Part shown: one piece after another, positions 15,773-24,616 of the stretch
Layout of the letters: the number at the start of each line of letters is the position of its first letter
How positions within the stretch are numbered: the stretch's first letter is position 1
Assembly: GCA_002382805.1 (NCBI GenBank)
Contig: DGAD01000048.1
Span: 1 to 27,344, forward strand
DNA: 27,344 nucleotides
Origin: Clostridiales bacterium UBA4039
GTDB taxonomy: Bacteria; Bacillota; Clostridia; Lachnospirales; Vallitaleaceae
Direction: 5' to 3'
Program-made: the position numbers and the translations under genes
Notes under the pieces: generated by a model
The model's database searches: none
The model's input: the letters and a program-made list of their open reading frames with translations, nothing else
Told to the model about the DNA's origin: nothing

Positions 15773-16883
15773 TAGTCAGCAAGCAAAAAACGTCATACGA
15801 AGCCTTAATGACCTTATCTATGATGATATTTATGTATATGATAACAAAGGTGCATTATTGGCAACCAATCGAGAGCAAGCGGATGAAGAATTACTTTCAT
15901 TTGGAAAAATTGTTGCAAAGCGGCAGGTGATTCTTGTAGAGAATGTAAAAAACCTGACAGCAAAAGCAATTTTATTTCCGGTGCACATTGGCAATAGCTT
16001 AGTAGCGATTGTTGGATTGGTAGGGGACTATGCATTGATTTCTCAATATAGTGCATTGGTGGTTAAAATTGTTGAAATCCTTCTAAGCGAATCCTTGTAC
16101 TATCAGAACAAAATCAAGAATGCAGAAAATAACCGTCTGCTGGTTAACGAACTTATTCATGGCAAAGGCAATGTCGAGACATTGACATGGATTGCCGAGG
16201 TGACAGGAAAACAAATTAATGATTTTAAGTACTTGGCGCTTATCGATATTGGTGAAGAGGATAAGATTCAAGTAACAAGTGAACTGATTATCGATAGTAT
16301 AGAAAAAAATCTGCAACCCAAACATTTAACTGCAGAATATGGGAAAAATATTGTGATTTTATTTGCCACAACAAAGCTAGATGAGGTTTTAAACGAACTA
16401 AGTGATGTGAGAAAGTACTTGGAGAAAAGATATGTGAACAGTATTTCTGTAGGTATTTCTGATGTGATCAATACATATACAGAGTGTAAGCGTGCTTTTT
16501 TTCAAGCAAAAAAAACCTTGGCTCTGGGTAAAAAGAAATATAAAAAAGGAAGTTTTGCCTTTGCCGATTATTCCTTGGAATTGCTATTTTCTCATGTGGA
16601 TGATGCGTTGATTGATAGCTTTATTATGGAAGTATTTGGCGGACTAAGTGTCGAAGAGATTAAAGACATTGAAGCTTTATTACGTGTGTATATTGACTTT
16701 GACACATCGTTAAATGCGACAAGTAGACAGCTCTTTATCCACAAAAACACGTTACAATATCGTTTAAATAAAATACGTGAACTCACAGGATATAACCCAA
16801 GAAATACAATGGACCTATACAAATTGTTCACCGCAATTAACTTGTTTAACAAGCGAGAAGAAGAGGTGGATTCGTCATTATGA
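15762..16883 (+). CDS. CdaR/PucR-like transcriptional regulator
   Basis: A 373-residue regulator. The N-terminal ~110 residues (SLNDLIYDDIYVYDNKGALL) resemble the sugar-diacid recognition domain of CdaR. The C-terminal ~65 residues (about 309-362), with LNATSRQLFIHKNTLQYRLN and KIRELTGYNPRN, are the PucR/CdaR helix-turn-helix. CdaR-type proteins usually activate genes for uptake and use of sugar diacids or related acids, so it probably controls this cluster in response to an acid or sugar intermediate. A longer in-frame start at 15681 is rejected: AAGGAG at 15746-15751 points to ATG 15762, giving an 11-base coupled overlap with the kinase gene. The middle region was not matched to a domain. 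Confidence 0.88.
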   Translation: MKINSQQAKNVIRSLNDLIYDDIYVYDNKGALLATNREQADEELLSFGKIVAKRQVILVENVKNLTAKAILFPVHIGNSLVAIVGLVGDYALISQYSALVVKIVEILLSESLYYQNKIKNAENNRLLVNELIHGKGNVETLTWIAEVTGKQINDFKYLALIDIGEEDKIQVTSELIIDSIEKNLQPKHLTAEYGKNIVILFATTKLDEVLNELSDVRKYLEKRYVNSISVGISDVINTYTECKRAFFQAKKTLALGKKKYKKGSFAFADYSLELLFSHVDDALIDSFIMEVFGGLSVEEIKDIEALLRVYIDFDTSLNATSRQLFIHKNTLQYRLNKIRELTGYNPRNTMDLYKLFTAINLFNKREEEVDSSL

Positions 16884-16931
16884 CTAATATACCAAAAAAA
16901 CAGAATGGATTTTGATGCGGCTTTGTCATTG

Positions 16932-16940
16932 GTGACATTG
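16932..16940 (+). promoter_or_regulatory. Shared 9-mer GTGACATTG, copy 2
   Basis: The second copy of the 9-mer, in the 127-base gap before the second kinase gene. A near repeat, TGTCATTG, sits nine bases earlier (16924-16931), so the site may be a tandem. No terminator and no clear -35/-10 pair was found in the gap. Confidence 0.25.
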
Positions 16941-17010
16941 TAAACAAAAGAAAATTTGTTAAAATTAGATATAACATAACAGTTAAATGATAAAAATATA
17001 GGAGAAGTGA

Positions 17011-17895
17011 ATGAGTGAAATAGTTGTCGTTGGAAGTATCAATACGGATTTAGTGTTTGTTAGTCAAAAAAGACCAAAGGCAGGTGAGACAATATTAGGA
17101 GATGAGTTTTTAACCATTCCTGGAGGCAAAGGTGCCAACCAAGCGGTTGCATCTGCAAAGCTGGGAAAGGATGTATCTATTATCGGATGTGTCGGCAATG
17201 ATATTTACGGAGAAAAAATGCTAAAGAATTTTATTGCCAATGGTGTTGATACATCAATGATTGAAGTGCTTGATATATCAACGGGGGTTGCAGGCATTAT
17301 GGTGGATAATGAAGATAATAGTATTGTCGTTATTCCAGGGGCAAATAAGTTGTTAAGCAAAGCGATGATTGACAAGCACATGGATGTTCTAAAAGGGGCA
17401 AAAGTGGTCATATTACAGCTTGAGATACCGATGGACGTTATTGAGTATGTAATTGATATTTGTCATCAAAATCATATCATATCAATTCTTAATCCCGCCC
17501 CGGCGAGAAAAGTACCTGAACATTTGATTGAAAAGGTAAGTTATTTAACGCCAAATGAGCATGAAGCAGTTGAAATTTTTGGAAAGCAAGCGATAGATGA
17601 TTTGCTTAAACAATATCCGAATAAACTGATTATTACTCAAGGCGATCAAGGCGTCGTGTTTTTTGACGGGCAATATAAGCGCCATATTGCAAGCTTGAGT
17701 GTCGATGTTGTCGATACAACAGGGGCAGGAGATACCTTCAATGGTGCACTTGCTACATGTTTGGTATCAGGACAACCATTACTTGAAGCTATTGAATATG
17801 CTAACAAGGTCGCTGCCATTTCCATTACAAAGTATGGGGCGCAAGGAGGGATGCCGACAAGAGAAGATGTAGAGAGGTGGGGACAACTTGATTAG
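17011..17895 (+). CDS. rbsK: Ribokinase-like PfkB kinase
   Basis: A 294-residue kinase with all ribokinase signatures: VVGSINTDLV at the N-terminus, IPGGKGANQAVA (37-48), the ILNPAP core motif, LTPNEHEA, and the C-terminal DTTGAGDTFNG with catalytic Asp241. QGGMPTREDVERW near the end is typical of RbsK. The predicted reaction is ATP + D-ribose to ribose 5-phosphate, or a closely related sugar. It follows a 127-base gap after the regulator gene, and its end overlaps the permease gene start by 8 bases. A second PfkB kinase with a divergent anion hole is encoded upstream, so the two may act on different sugars. Confidence 0.88.
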   Translation: MSEIVVVGSINTDLVFVSQKRPKAGETILGDEFLTIPGGKGANQAVASAKLGKDVSIIGCVGNDIYGEKMLKNFIANGVDTSMIEVLDISTGVAGIMVDNEDNSIVVIPGANKLLSKAMIDKHMDVLKGAKVVILQLEIPMDVIEYVIDICHQNHIISILNPAPARKVPEHLIEKVSYLTPNEHEAVEIFGKQAIDDLLKQYPNKLIITQGDQGVVFFDGQYKRHIASLSVDVVDTTGAGDTFNGALATCLVSGQPLLEAIEYANKVAAISITKYGAQGGMPTREDVERWGQLD

Positions 17896-18790
17896 CAGCA
17901 AACAAAAACGATATATTCGAGAATATGGAATTTTATATATATTACTCTTGCCAGTGATTCTGTTTTTTATTGTGTATCATATTTTGCCTGTTATAGGAAT
18001 GAAGATAGCTTTTGAAGACTTTAGAATTATTGGGGACAACGTCTTTGTTGGATTAAAACATTTTAGATATTTGTTCTCCTCGCCACAGTTTAAAACGATT
18101 ATTATTAACACGCTAACATTAAGTTTTATGAAAATGATTCTATTGTTCCCGGTTCCGATTATCTTGGCATTTTTAATTAATGAGGTTCGAAGCCCAAGGT
18201 ACAGACAATTTGTTCAAGTATCCTTATATATACCGCACTTTTTATCTTGGGTAATTATCGCGGGGGTATGGATTTCGTTTTTGTCTCCGGGATATGGAGC
18301 GGTTAATAACATTATTCGACTTTTTGGTGGAACAGAGATTGACTTTATGACCAGCAAAACGCATATTCGCTGGGTCCTTGTTGCTTCGGAGATGTGGCGT
18401 TCTGCCGGTTGGGACTCTATCCTATATCTTGCGGCAATTTTAAAAATTGACAAATGTCTCTATGAGGCAGCAACACTTGATGGAGCATCAAAATTCCAAT
18501 CAGCCCTTTATATTACACTACCTTCGATACGTAACACGATTATAACCGTATTTATTTTGAACTTGGGATTTTTTATGAATGCCGGGTTTGACCAAGTCTT
18601 TAATTTTATGAACCCATCGGTATTAAGTGTCATTGACATTCTTGACACGTATACTTATCGTATCGGACTAGAGTCAGGCTTATATTCTGTTGCAACAGCA
18701 TCAAGTGTGTTCAAGGGAATTATTGGGTTTATCCTAATTATTGGAGCACATAAAGTGGCGCGCAAAGTTTCAGGAAGGGGGTTGTGGTAG
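17888..18790 (+). CDS. Carbohydrate ABC importer permease (LplB/UgpA-like)
   Basis: A 300-residue six-helix permease of the CUT1 sugar importer type, LplB-like. The first helix (YGILYILLLPVILFFIVY) is followed by the family segment IAFEDFRI and VFVGLKHFRYLF. The ATPase-contacting EAA loop is YEAATLDGASKFQSALYITL. The start is TTG at 17888: AGGTGG at 17876-17881 lies six bases upstream, it overlaps the ribokinase stop by 8 bases, and no ATG is suitably placed. It should pair with the next permease. No sugar ATPase gene is in this cluster. Confidence 0.9.
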   Translation: MISSKQKRYIREYGILYILLLPVILFFIVYHILPVIGMKIAFEDFRIIGDNVFVGLKHFRYLFSSPQFKTIIINTLTLSFMKMILLFPVPIILAFLINEVRSPRYRQFVQVSLYIPHFLSWVIIAGVWISFLSPGYGAVNNIIRLFGGTEIDFMTSKTHIRWVLVASEMWRSAGWDSILYLAAILKIDKCLYEAATLDGASKFQSALYITLPSIRNTIITVFILNLGFFMNAGFDQVFNFMNPSVLSVIDILDTYTYRIGLESGLYSVATASSVFKGIIGFILIIGAHKVARKVSGRGLW

Positions 18791-19666
18791 ATGAAAAAAA
18801 TTAAAATCGTAGACCTTGTAGTTGGCGTCATCTTATTGTTTTTTGTCATCTATGCATTACAGCCCATCTTAAACTTGTTGGCATTATCGCTGACCCATCC
18901 AGACAGCGTACAAGAATTAAGTGGACTTGATATTTTCCCTAAAAAAATTTCACTACTGAATTATCAATTTATTTTATCAAATCCGAGTATTTTAAAGGGA
19001 ATATTTAACAGCGTACTATATACAGCAATTGGTGTGTTTTTGAGCGTGAGTTTTACAGTAATTACTGCCTTTGCATTGACAAGAGAGCAACTGATTGGAC
19101 GGCGTATATTTATTGTGATTACAATTTTTGTGATGGTCTTTGAACCTGGAATTGTACCGGAATACTTTGTTATGAAAGATTTTAATTTATTGGGAAGTAT
19201 GTGGTCAATTATTCTATATAAAATGGTCAATGTCTATTACTTGGTTATCATGATGCGTTTTTTTGAAGATATACCAAAGTCCATTGAAGAAGCGGCGCTA
19301 CTTGATGGGGCGAATCCGATTCAGATGCTTTCAAAAGTCTTTGCCCCTATGTCAAAGCCTTCCATTGCAACCATTACATTATTCTATTCAGTATATCGAT
19401 GGAATGAGTACTTTAGATCAGGAATCTATCTGAGTTCAAAACCGAGCAAGTGGCCATTGCAGGTCGTTCTTCGCCAGTTTGTTGTTCTTGAAGATACCCA
19501 AGCTATCGTAGGGGGCTTTGATCAGATGAGTCAAATCTATGGCAGTATGAATTTTGAAGCATTACAGGCAGCAGCGATTATTGTCGGTATACTTCCGATA
19601 TTAATCATATATCCGATTATATTAAGGTATTTTACGAAGGGAACGTTTGAAGGATCAAGCAAGTAG
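18791..19666 (+). CDS. Carbohydrate ABC importer permease (YtcP/UgpE-like)
   Basis: A 291-residue second CUT1-type permease. Its helices follow the YtcP pattern: an N-terminal helix, LTHPDSVQELSGLDIFPKK, FNSVLYTAIG, FALTREQLIGRR, and the EAA loop EEAALLDGANPIQMLSKVFA. The ATG directly follows the previous stop codon, showing translational coupling. Together with the upstream LplB-like permease it would form the pore for the cargo delivered by the downstream binding protein. Confidence 0.92.
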   Translation: MKKIKIVDLVVGVILLFFVIYALQPILNLLALSLTHPDSVQELSGLDIFPKKISLLNYQFILSNPSILKGIFNSVLYTAIGVFLSVSFTVITAFALTREQLIGRRIFIVITIFVMVFEPGIVPEYFVMKDFNLLGSMWSIILYKMVNVYYLVIMMRFFEDIPKSIEEAALLDGANPIQMLSKVFAPMSKPSIATITLFYSVYRWNEYFRSGIYLSSKPSKWPLQVVLRQFVVLEDTQAIVGGFDQMSQIYGSMNFEALQAAAIIVGILPILIIYPIILRYFTKGTFEGSSK

Positions 19667-19673
19667 TAACTTA

Positions 19674-19691
19674 AGCAATAATAATATTGCT
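19674..19691 (+). promoter_or_regulatory. Short hairpin before the sugar-binding protein gene
   Basis: AGCAATA (19674-19680) and TATTGCT (19685-19691) form a perfect 7-bp stem with a 4-base loop. The final T starts TATAAT (19691-19696), which resembles a -10 hexamer, but no -35 was found at the right distance. Confidence 0.35.
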
Positions 19692-19722
19692 ATAATATGA
19701 ATTTATTACAAGGGAGGAAAAC

Positions 19723-21219
19723 ATGAGAAAATTATTAGCACTAGTATTAGTCATTGCATTGATCGGTATTACAGCGTGCTCACCTAAGGATGAAGCAACC
19801 AATACCACACAAGAAAATGGGACAGACGTTGCGACCGACGCAGGAGAGGACGCACAAACACCTGAAACTGAAAGTGATACACCGGTGACATTACGTATGG
19901 CCATGAAAGATTTAAGCCCAAGTGATGAGACGCATCAAGCTTATATTCAACGAATAGAAGACGGACTTGCGGATAAAGGGGTATATGTTGATCTAGAAGT
20001 TATCGAAATGGCACAAGGAAATTATGCAGAAAATCTAGGGCTTATGCTTTTAGGTGGCGACGTACCGGATATTATCTATTTTCAAGGTGGCGATGAACAG
20101 ATGGCTAACCAAGGTTTACTTGAAGATTTGACACCATATATTGAAAAATCCGAGGTCATAAGTGGTGCTTTGTTAGACTATCAAAAAGAACGTATCGCGA
20201 ACTATCCTTATCTTCTATGGATTAAACCGATTGCCTCAAAAGTACCTGTCGTACGAACAGACTTTTTTGAGGGAATGGAAAATGGTGAAGCATTGTTAGC
20301 GGATCCATCCATTGACAATTATTATGCATTTTTTCAAGAAATGGCAGAAAAGAATACGACATATGCTTTTACAGCGCCAGGAAAATTATTAGAGATTGAC
20401 ACAATTTTTGATAATGCTTTTGGAGTGACAGGTACTTGGATTGAAGTTGATGGAGAATATGTCTTTGGACGTGTGACAGACATGGAAAGAGATAAACTTG
20501 AGTTCTATGCAAAACTATATGCAGATGGATTATTAGATCCAGAGTATTTGACCAAAGCATGGGATACAAAAGAACAAGTGTTTTATGCCAATGAAGTGGG
20601 CGTTATCAGTGGTACATCAGGTAAAGTTATCGATATCTATGATGGAAATATGATAAGTGCTAATGGTGAGAGTGCTAACTTAACTGTCTTACCACCAGCT
20701 AAAGGCGTTGCGCAAGGATATAATCCGATTTCAGTAACAAAAGAAACCCGAGGATTAGCAATCTCTGCGATCTCTGAACATAAGGATTTAGCATGGGAAG
20801 TTATTGATTTTCTTGCGTCTTATGAAGGCCAATATATTGATAGACTAGGCTTTGAAGGTGAACAGTACAATATCGTTGACGGACAGATAGAATTAACCGA
20901 AGCCGCGTCTAACTGGTTTGCATTTTTCTTTGAAATGCCAGAGTGGGAACCAAAAGAAGGGTTAAAGAAACCTCTACTTGGACCGGCGGCAATGGATTCT
21001 CTAGACATGGCGCAACAATATTATGTGGCAGATACAGATGTCGTTATTCCGGCAGAATATGCACCACAGTTGGATGCAGTTAATAATTTATACAATGAAT
21101 TTTCAGCAGATGTCATTACAGGCAAACGCTCAATTAGTGAATGGGATGATTTTGTTAGTGAGTGGTATGCCCAAGGTGGAGAAGCGATTACAGAATATGC
21201 AAACTCCATGCTAAAATAA
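19723..21219 (+). CDS. Carbohydrate-binding lipoprotein (SBP family 1, LipO-like)
   Basis: A 498-residue extracytoplasmic solute-binding protein. The signal peptide is MRKLLALVLV followed by the lipobox GITAC with Cys19, then an acidic, threonine-rich linker to about residue 65. The body has family-typical segments such as LMLLGGDVPDIIYFQGGDEQ, LEDLTPYIEK and WEVIDFLASYEGQ. LipO-type binding proteins pair with LplB/YtcP permeases, which precede this gene. The ligand is not predictable; the operon suggests a glycoside or nucleoside-like compound. AGGGAGG lies seven bases before the ATG. A strong hairpin follows. Confidence 0.9.
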   Translation: MRKLLALVLVIALIGITACSPKDEATNTTQENGTDVATDAGEDAQTPETESDTPVTLRMAMKDLSPSDETHQAYIQRIEDGLADKGVYVDLEVIEMAQGNYAENLGLMLLGGDVPDIIYFQGGDEQMANQGLLEDLTPYIEKSEVISGALLDYQKERIANYPYLLWIKPIASKVPVVRTDFFEGMENGEALLADPSIDNYYAFFQEMAEKNTTYAFTAPGKLLEIDTIFDNAFGVTGTWIEVDGEYVFGRVTDMERDKLEFYAKLYADGLLDPEYLTKAWDTKEQVFYANEVGVISGTSGKVIDIYDGNMISANGESANLTVLPPAKGVAQGYNPISVTKETRGLAISAISEHKDLAWEVIDFLASYEGQYIDRLGFEGEQYNIVDGQIELTEAASNWFAFFFEMPEWEPKEGLKKPLLGPAAMDSLDMAQQYYVADTDVVIPAEYAPQLDAVNNLYNEFSADVITGKRSISEWDDFVSEWYAQGGEAITEYANSMLK

Positions 21220-21233
21220 GTTAAATCAATATG

Positions 21234-21265
21234 GCAGTATATGGTTTTAACAAACTGTATACTGC
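21234..21265 (+). promoter_or_regulatory. Strong intercistronic hairpin after the sugar-binding protein gene
   Basis: GCAGTATATGGTTT (21234-21247) pairs with AAACTGTATACTGC (21252-21265) in a 14-bp stem with two wobble pairs and a TAAC tetraloop. There is no T run, so it is more likely an mRNA stabiliser or processing site protecting the binding-protein message than a full terminator. Confidence 0.65.
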
Positions 21266-21321
21266 TCATATATGTCACTAGATCAAAAAATATATCAAAA
21301 AGCAAGCAATGGAGGAAACAG

Positions 21322-22497
21322 ATGACATTTAGAGAACGCGTACTAGGAATGTTTGTAGGGGTTGCCTATGGAGATGCATTAGGCGCAACGATAGAAAAGC
21401 TTTCCCATGATGAAATTGTAGAAAAATATGGTCGGATTGAAACGTATAAAATGGACTGGCATAAAGCTCAGTGGCCCCCAGAGGATCGAAAGCATCGAGT
21501 AAGGGGACATGGAATCTTTACCGATGACACGCTAATGACGATGGCCTTGATGGAAGTGTATAATAAAGAAAAGCGCCACTTAGATGCATATGATATGGCT
21601 AATGAGTTTGTCAATCAGATCTATTATACGAAGCGCTATATACCTGAGCTGGAGCGAATCAGTAATATCCATGAACGGTTATTTGTTCCGGAACAATTCA
21701 TCTTTTTACGTCATGCACTGGCAAACTGTGAGCCACGAGAAGGCGGTATCGGTAACATGGTAAACTGTGGTGCGGCGATGTATATTGCCCCCATAGCAGC
21801 AGTTAATGCGATGCAGCCGATGAAAGCGTATAATGAAGCCATAGCGTTTGCGCAAGGTCATCAAAACAGTTATGGACTTGAAGCGGCAGGCGTTTTGGCA
21901 GCATGTATAGCAGAAGCGTATAAACCTGAGGTAACCATAGAGGATATATTAGATGTAGCAATCCGTGTTGCCAAGGACGGAACTAAAATGGCTATAACCT
22001 CTTTGCTTGAACTTGCACGTGAGTTACGACCTAAGAAGAACGATCGGTCATATGTTGTACAGGCGCTACAAAAAGCTATCAAACCCTATTCGCCTATGGG
22101 AGATGATGTTAATCGAAGTCCGCAAAAACTTGGGAAGCCTTCCAATCACTATACACCCAGTCGTTTATTAAGCATTGAAGAGTTACCAGTAGCCTTGTTT
22201 TACATCGCACTTCATGAAGGGGATTTTGAAGAAAGTATTCTTGATGGTGTGAATTCAGGACGCGATACCGATTCGATTGGTGTTATGATCGGAGCCATTT
22301 TAGGGGCACTTAATGGGCCATCCATTGTGCCAACAGAATATATTACAGATATTGAGCATGTGAATCAGTATCCTCTACGTGAGATTGGTCAACGCTTTGC
22401 TATAACGGCAGAACAGATTATTCGTCAAGATATTTGTCATGAAGAACAGTGGATAGAGCAGATGAGCCGACAATTAGGAGAAGAAGTCGATGAATAA
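21322..22497 (+). CDS. ADP-ribosylglycohydrolase family protein 1
   Basis: A 391-residue cytoplasmic protein of the ADP-ribosyl-[dinitrogen reductase] glycohydrolase (ARH, DraG) family, which hydrolyses ribosyl N- or O-glycosidic bonds with a two-metal Mg centre. Metal-ligand motifs are intact: GVAYGDALGA near the N-terminus, FTDDT (66-70) and GRDTDSIG with Asp315 and Asp317. The family tail GAILGALNG follows. A longer in-frame start at 21241 is rejected because it runs through the intercistronic hairpin; GGAGG lies just upstream of ATG 21322. It overlaps the second ARH gene by 8 bases. Surrounded by sugar kinases and an importer, it more likely cleaves a small imported glycoside than deribosylates protein. 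Confidence 0.88.
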   Translation: MTFRERVLGMFVGVAYGDALGATIEKLSHDEIVEKYGRIETYKMDWHKAQWPPEDRKHRVRGHGIFTDDTLMTMALMEVYNKEKRHLDAYDMANEFVNQIYYTKRYIPELERISNIHERLFVPEQFIFLRHALANCEPREGGIGNMVNCGAAMYIAPIAAVNAMQPMKAYNEAIAFAQGHQNSYGLEAAGVLAACIAEAYKPEVTIEDILDVAIRVAKDGTKMAITSLLELARELRPKKNDRSYVVQALQKAIKPYSPMGDDVNRSPQKLGKPSNHYTPSRLLSIEELPVALFYIALHEGDFEESILDGVNSGRDTDSIGVMIGAILGALNGPSIVPTEYITDIEHVNQYPLREIGQRFAITAEQIIRQDICHEEQWIEQMSRQLGEEVDE

Positions 22498-24595
22498 AAA
22501 TTATGTAGAAAAAGTATATAGTGGAATTATGGGTAAGACCATGGGAGTAATCCTTGGAGCGCCTGTTGAACCAACTTTATGGACTTATGAAAAAATATAT
22601 GAAACCTATGGCGATATTACAGGGTATGTAAAGACCTTTAAAAATTTTGCTGCAGATGATGACTTGAATGGTCCTATTTTCTTTTTAAAGGCACTGGACT
22701 TAATGCGCTCAGATGAGACATTTGAAGCTTCCCATGTCGGAAAAGCATGGCTGAACTATTCACGGGAAGGGATTGGAATGTTTTGGTGGGGCGGATATGG
22801 GACGAGTACCGAACATACTGCCTTTTTAAACCTTAAACATGGTATTGATGCTCCACATTCAGGTTCGGTTGAAGTGAATGGTTTATCCATAGCAGAACAG
22901 ATAGGCGGTCAAATTTTTATTGATACATGGGGATTGATTTTCCCTGGAAATATGGAAAAATCAGCAGAATACGCAGGAAAAGCAGCCAGTGTCTCCCATG
23001 ATAAAAATGGAATATATGGTGCAAGATATATTGCGGCATGTATTGCAAAAGCATTTGAAGCAACAGACATTATGGAGGTAATAACCTCAGCATTTAGTGT
23101 TATTCCTAAGACATGTGAATATCGCCGTGTATGTGATGCGGTGATTGACTTTTATCATCAAGATGATGAAAAGAACTTTAGAAAGTGTCGTGACTTTTTA
23201 AGCGCAGAATTTGGATATGACCGATACCCAGGTGTGTGCCATATCATACCCAACTCAGGGGTGATGATGCTTGCAATGCTTTATGGGGAAGGGGATCTGG
23301 CTAGAACTATAGAGATTGCCACAATGTGTGGTTGGGACACCGATTGTAATGCGGGTAATATCGGAACAATTCTAGGTGTGCTGAATGGATATTCGGGCTT
23401 GGTAGATAAGTATAGGCAACAGATTAATGATGTTATTGTAGCATCAAGTGCAATAGGCTCACTAAATATTATCGATATTCCGACTTTGGCTTATGAAGTG
23501 GCAAACTATGGATACCAACTGGCTCATGAAGACGTGCCTCAATATGTAAAAACTGTTGTGGATCATCTGCGAGAGATACATTTTAACTTTGATATTGAGG
23601 GTTCAACCCATGGGTTTAGAACCAGTGATGCTATACGCTATCCCATTCGTCATACCCATGGAACAGGCGAAGAGGGGAGCAATAGTTTGACGGTATTACT
23701 TGACCGAGTATATCGTGGACATGTAGCAAATATATACTATAAACCTTACTATCGACGCGAAGACTTTGATGATGAAAGGTATCAACCAGCATTTTCACCT
23801 AAAGTGTTTAGTGGGCAGATAGTAACAGCTAGGATCAAGTTAGACAAGTGGAATGGTGATGATTTTGGAGTGGTTCCGTATGTACGTTTGTCCCATACAA
23901 AACGTGAGTTAAAAGGACAGATGCGTATGATTCAATCGGACCAGTGGTTGGATGTTGAATATATTATACCGGATAGTCAAGGCGAGCCTATTGATGAGGT
24001 AGGTCTTAAGGTTGAGAGCTTTACACGTATGAAAAACAAGCTGTTGGGGAATTTGCATATCAGTGAGTTCCATATTACAGGAAAAGGATACCATCAGATA
24101 GATATAGAAAAAGAAAAAAGAGAATTTTTGACAACAACACAGTTTACTGAAAATGCAGGTTCATTTGTTATCGAAAAGGATCATCTACATGTGATATCCA
24201 ATGAAGATGCGTTGGCATTAACCGGCAATTTTTATTCAACAGACATTGAATATGAAGTTACCTTAACACCTGAATTTGGAAGTCAGCATTACGCAGCTTT
24301 TCGTTGCCAAGGAATTAAAATCGGATACTTGGTTGGCTTTGACGCAAATAAGGTTAAGCTGCTAAAAAATGATTTTGGCTATACAACCCTTTGTGAACAA
24401 GACTTTCCGGTTCAAAAGGGGCAAGACTATACACTGCATATACAGGCGATTAAGGGACATATTAAAGTTAAGATTAATGGAATGGATGTATTAGAATATA
24501 CGGACGAGAACTACTTATCTCATGGTTGTGTCGGCTATGGCATACTAGATCATGGACGTATGTTAGTTAAAGGGATTCGATTTAAGGAAGTATAA
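22490..24595 (+). CDS. ADP-ribosylglycohydrolase family protein 2 with C-terminal beta domains
   Basis: A 701-residue protein. Residues 1 to ~340 are an ARH domain: GIMGKTMGVILGAP (12-25), the first acidic motif as ADDDLNG (Asp56-58) in place of TDDT, and CGWDTDCNAGNIG with Asp283 and Asp285. Two beta-rich regions follow: about 350-540, reminiscent of a carbohydrate-binding jelly roll (IDEVGLKVES, LGNLHISEFHITG), and about 560-701 (IEYEVTLTPEFG, YTLHIQAIKGHIKVKINGM), resembling a DUF1080/LamG-like concanavalin fold. No signal peptide, so it is cytoplasmic. The layout suggests a hydrolase acting on a glycoconjugate. It overlaps the first ARH gene by 8 bases and precedes citD by 21 bases. Confidence 0.85.
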   Translation: MNKNYVEKVYSGIMGKTMGVILGAPVEPTLWTYEKIYETYGDITGYVKTFKNFAADDDLNGPIFFLKALDLMRSDETFEASHVGKAWLNYSREGIGMFWWGGYGTSTEHTAFLNLKHGIDAPHSGSVEVNGLSIAEQIGGQIFIDTWGLIFPGNMEKSAEYAGKAASVSHDKNGIYGARYIAACIAKAFEATDIMEVITSAFSVIPKTCEYRRVCDAVIDFYHQDDEKNFRKCRDFLSAEFGYDRYPGVCHIIPNSGVMMLAMLYGEGDLARTIEIATMCGWDTDCNAGNIGTILGVLNGYSGLVDKYRQQINDVIVASSAIGSLNIIDIPTLAYEVANYGYQLAHEDVPQYVKTVVDHLREIHFNFDIEGSTHGFRTSDAIRYPIRHTHGTGEEGSNSLTVLLDRVYRGHVANIYYKPYYRREDFDDERYQPAFSPKVFSGQIVTARIKLDKWNGDDFGVVPYVRLSHTKRELKGQMRMIQSDQWLDVEYIIPDSQGEPIDEVGLKVESFTRMKNKLLGNLHISEFHITGKGYHQIDIEKEKREFLTTTQFTENAGSFVIEKDHLHVISNEDALALTGNFYSTDIEYEVTLTPEFGSQHYAAFRCQGIKIGYLVGFDANKVKLLKNDFGYTTLCEQDFPVQKGQDYTLHIQAIKGHIKVKINGMDVLEYTDENYLSHGCVGYGILDHGRMLVKGIRFKEV

Positions 24596-24616
24596 TATAG
24601 GAGGCTATTTAAGATA

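Noticed and set aside
21241..21321. Longer N-terminus for the first ARH protein
   Set aside because: It would be coded by the intercistronic hairpin; GGAGG and the family N-terminus fit the ATG at 21322.
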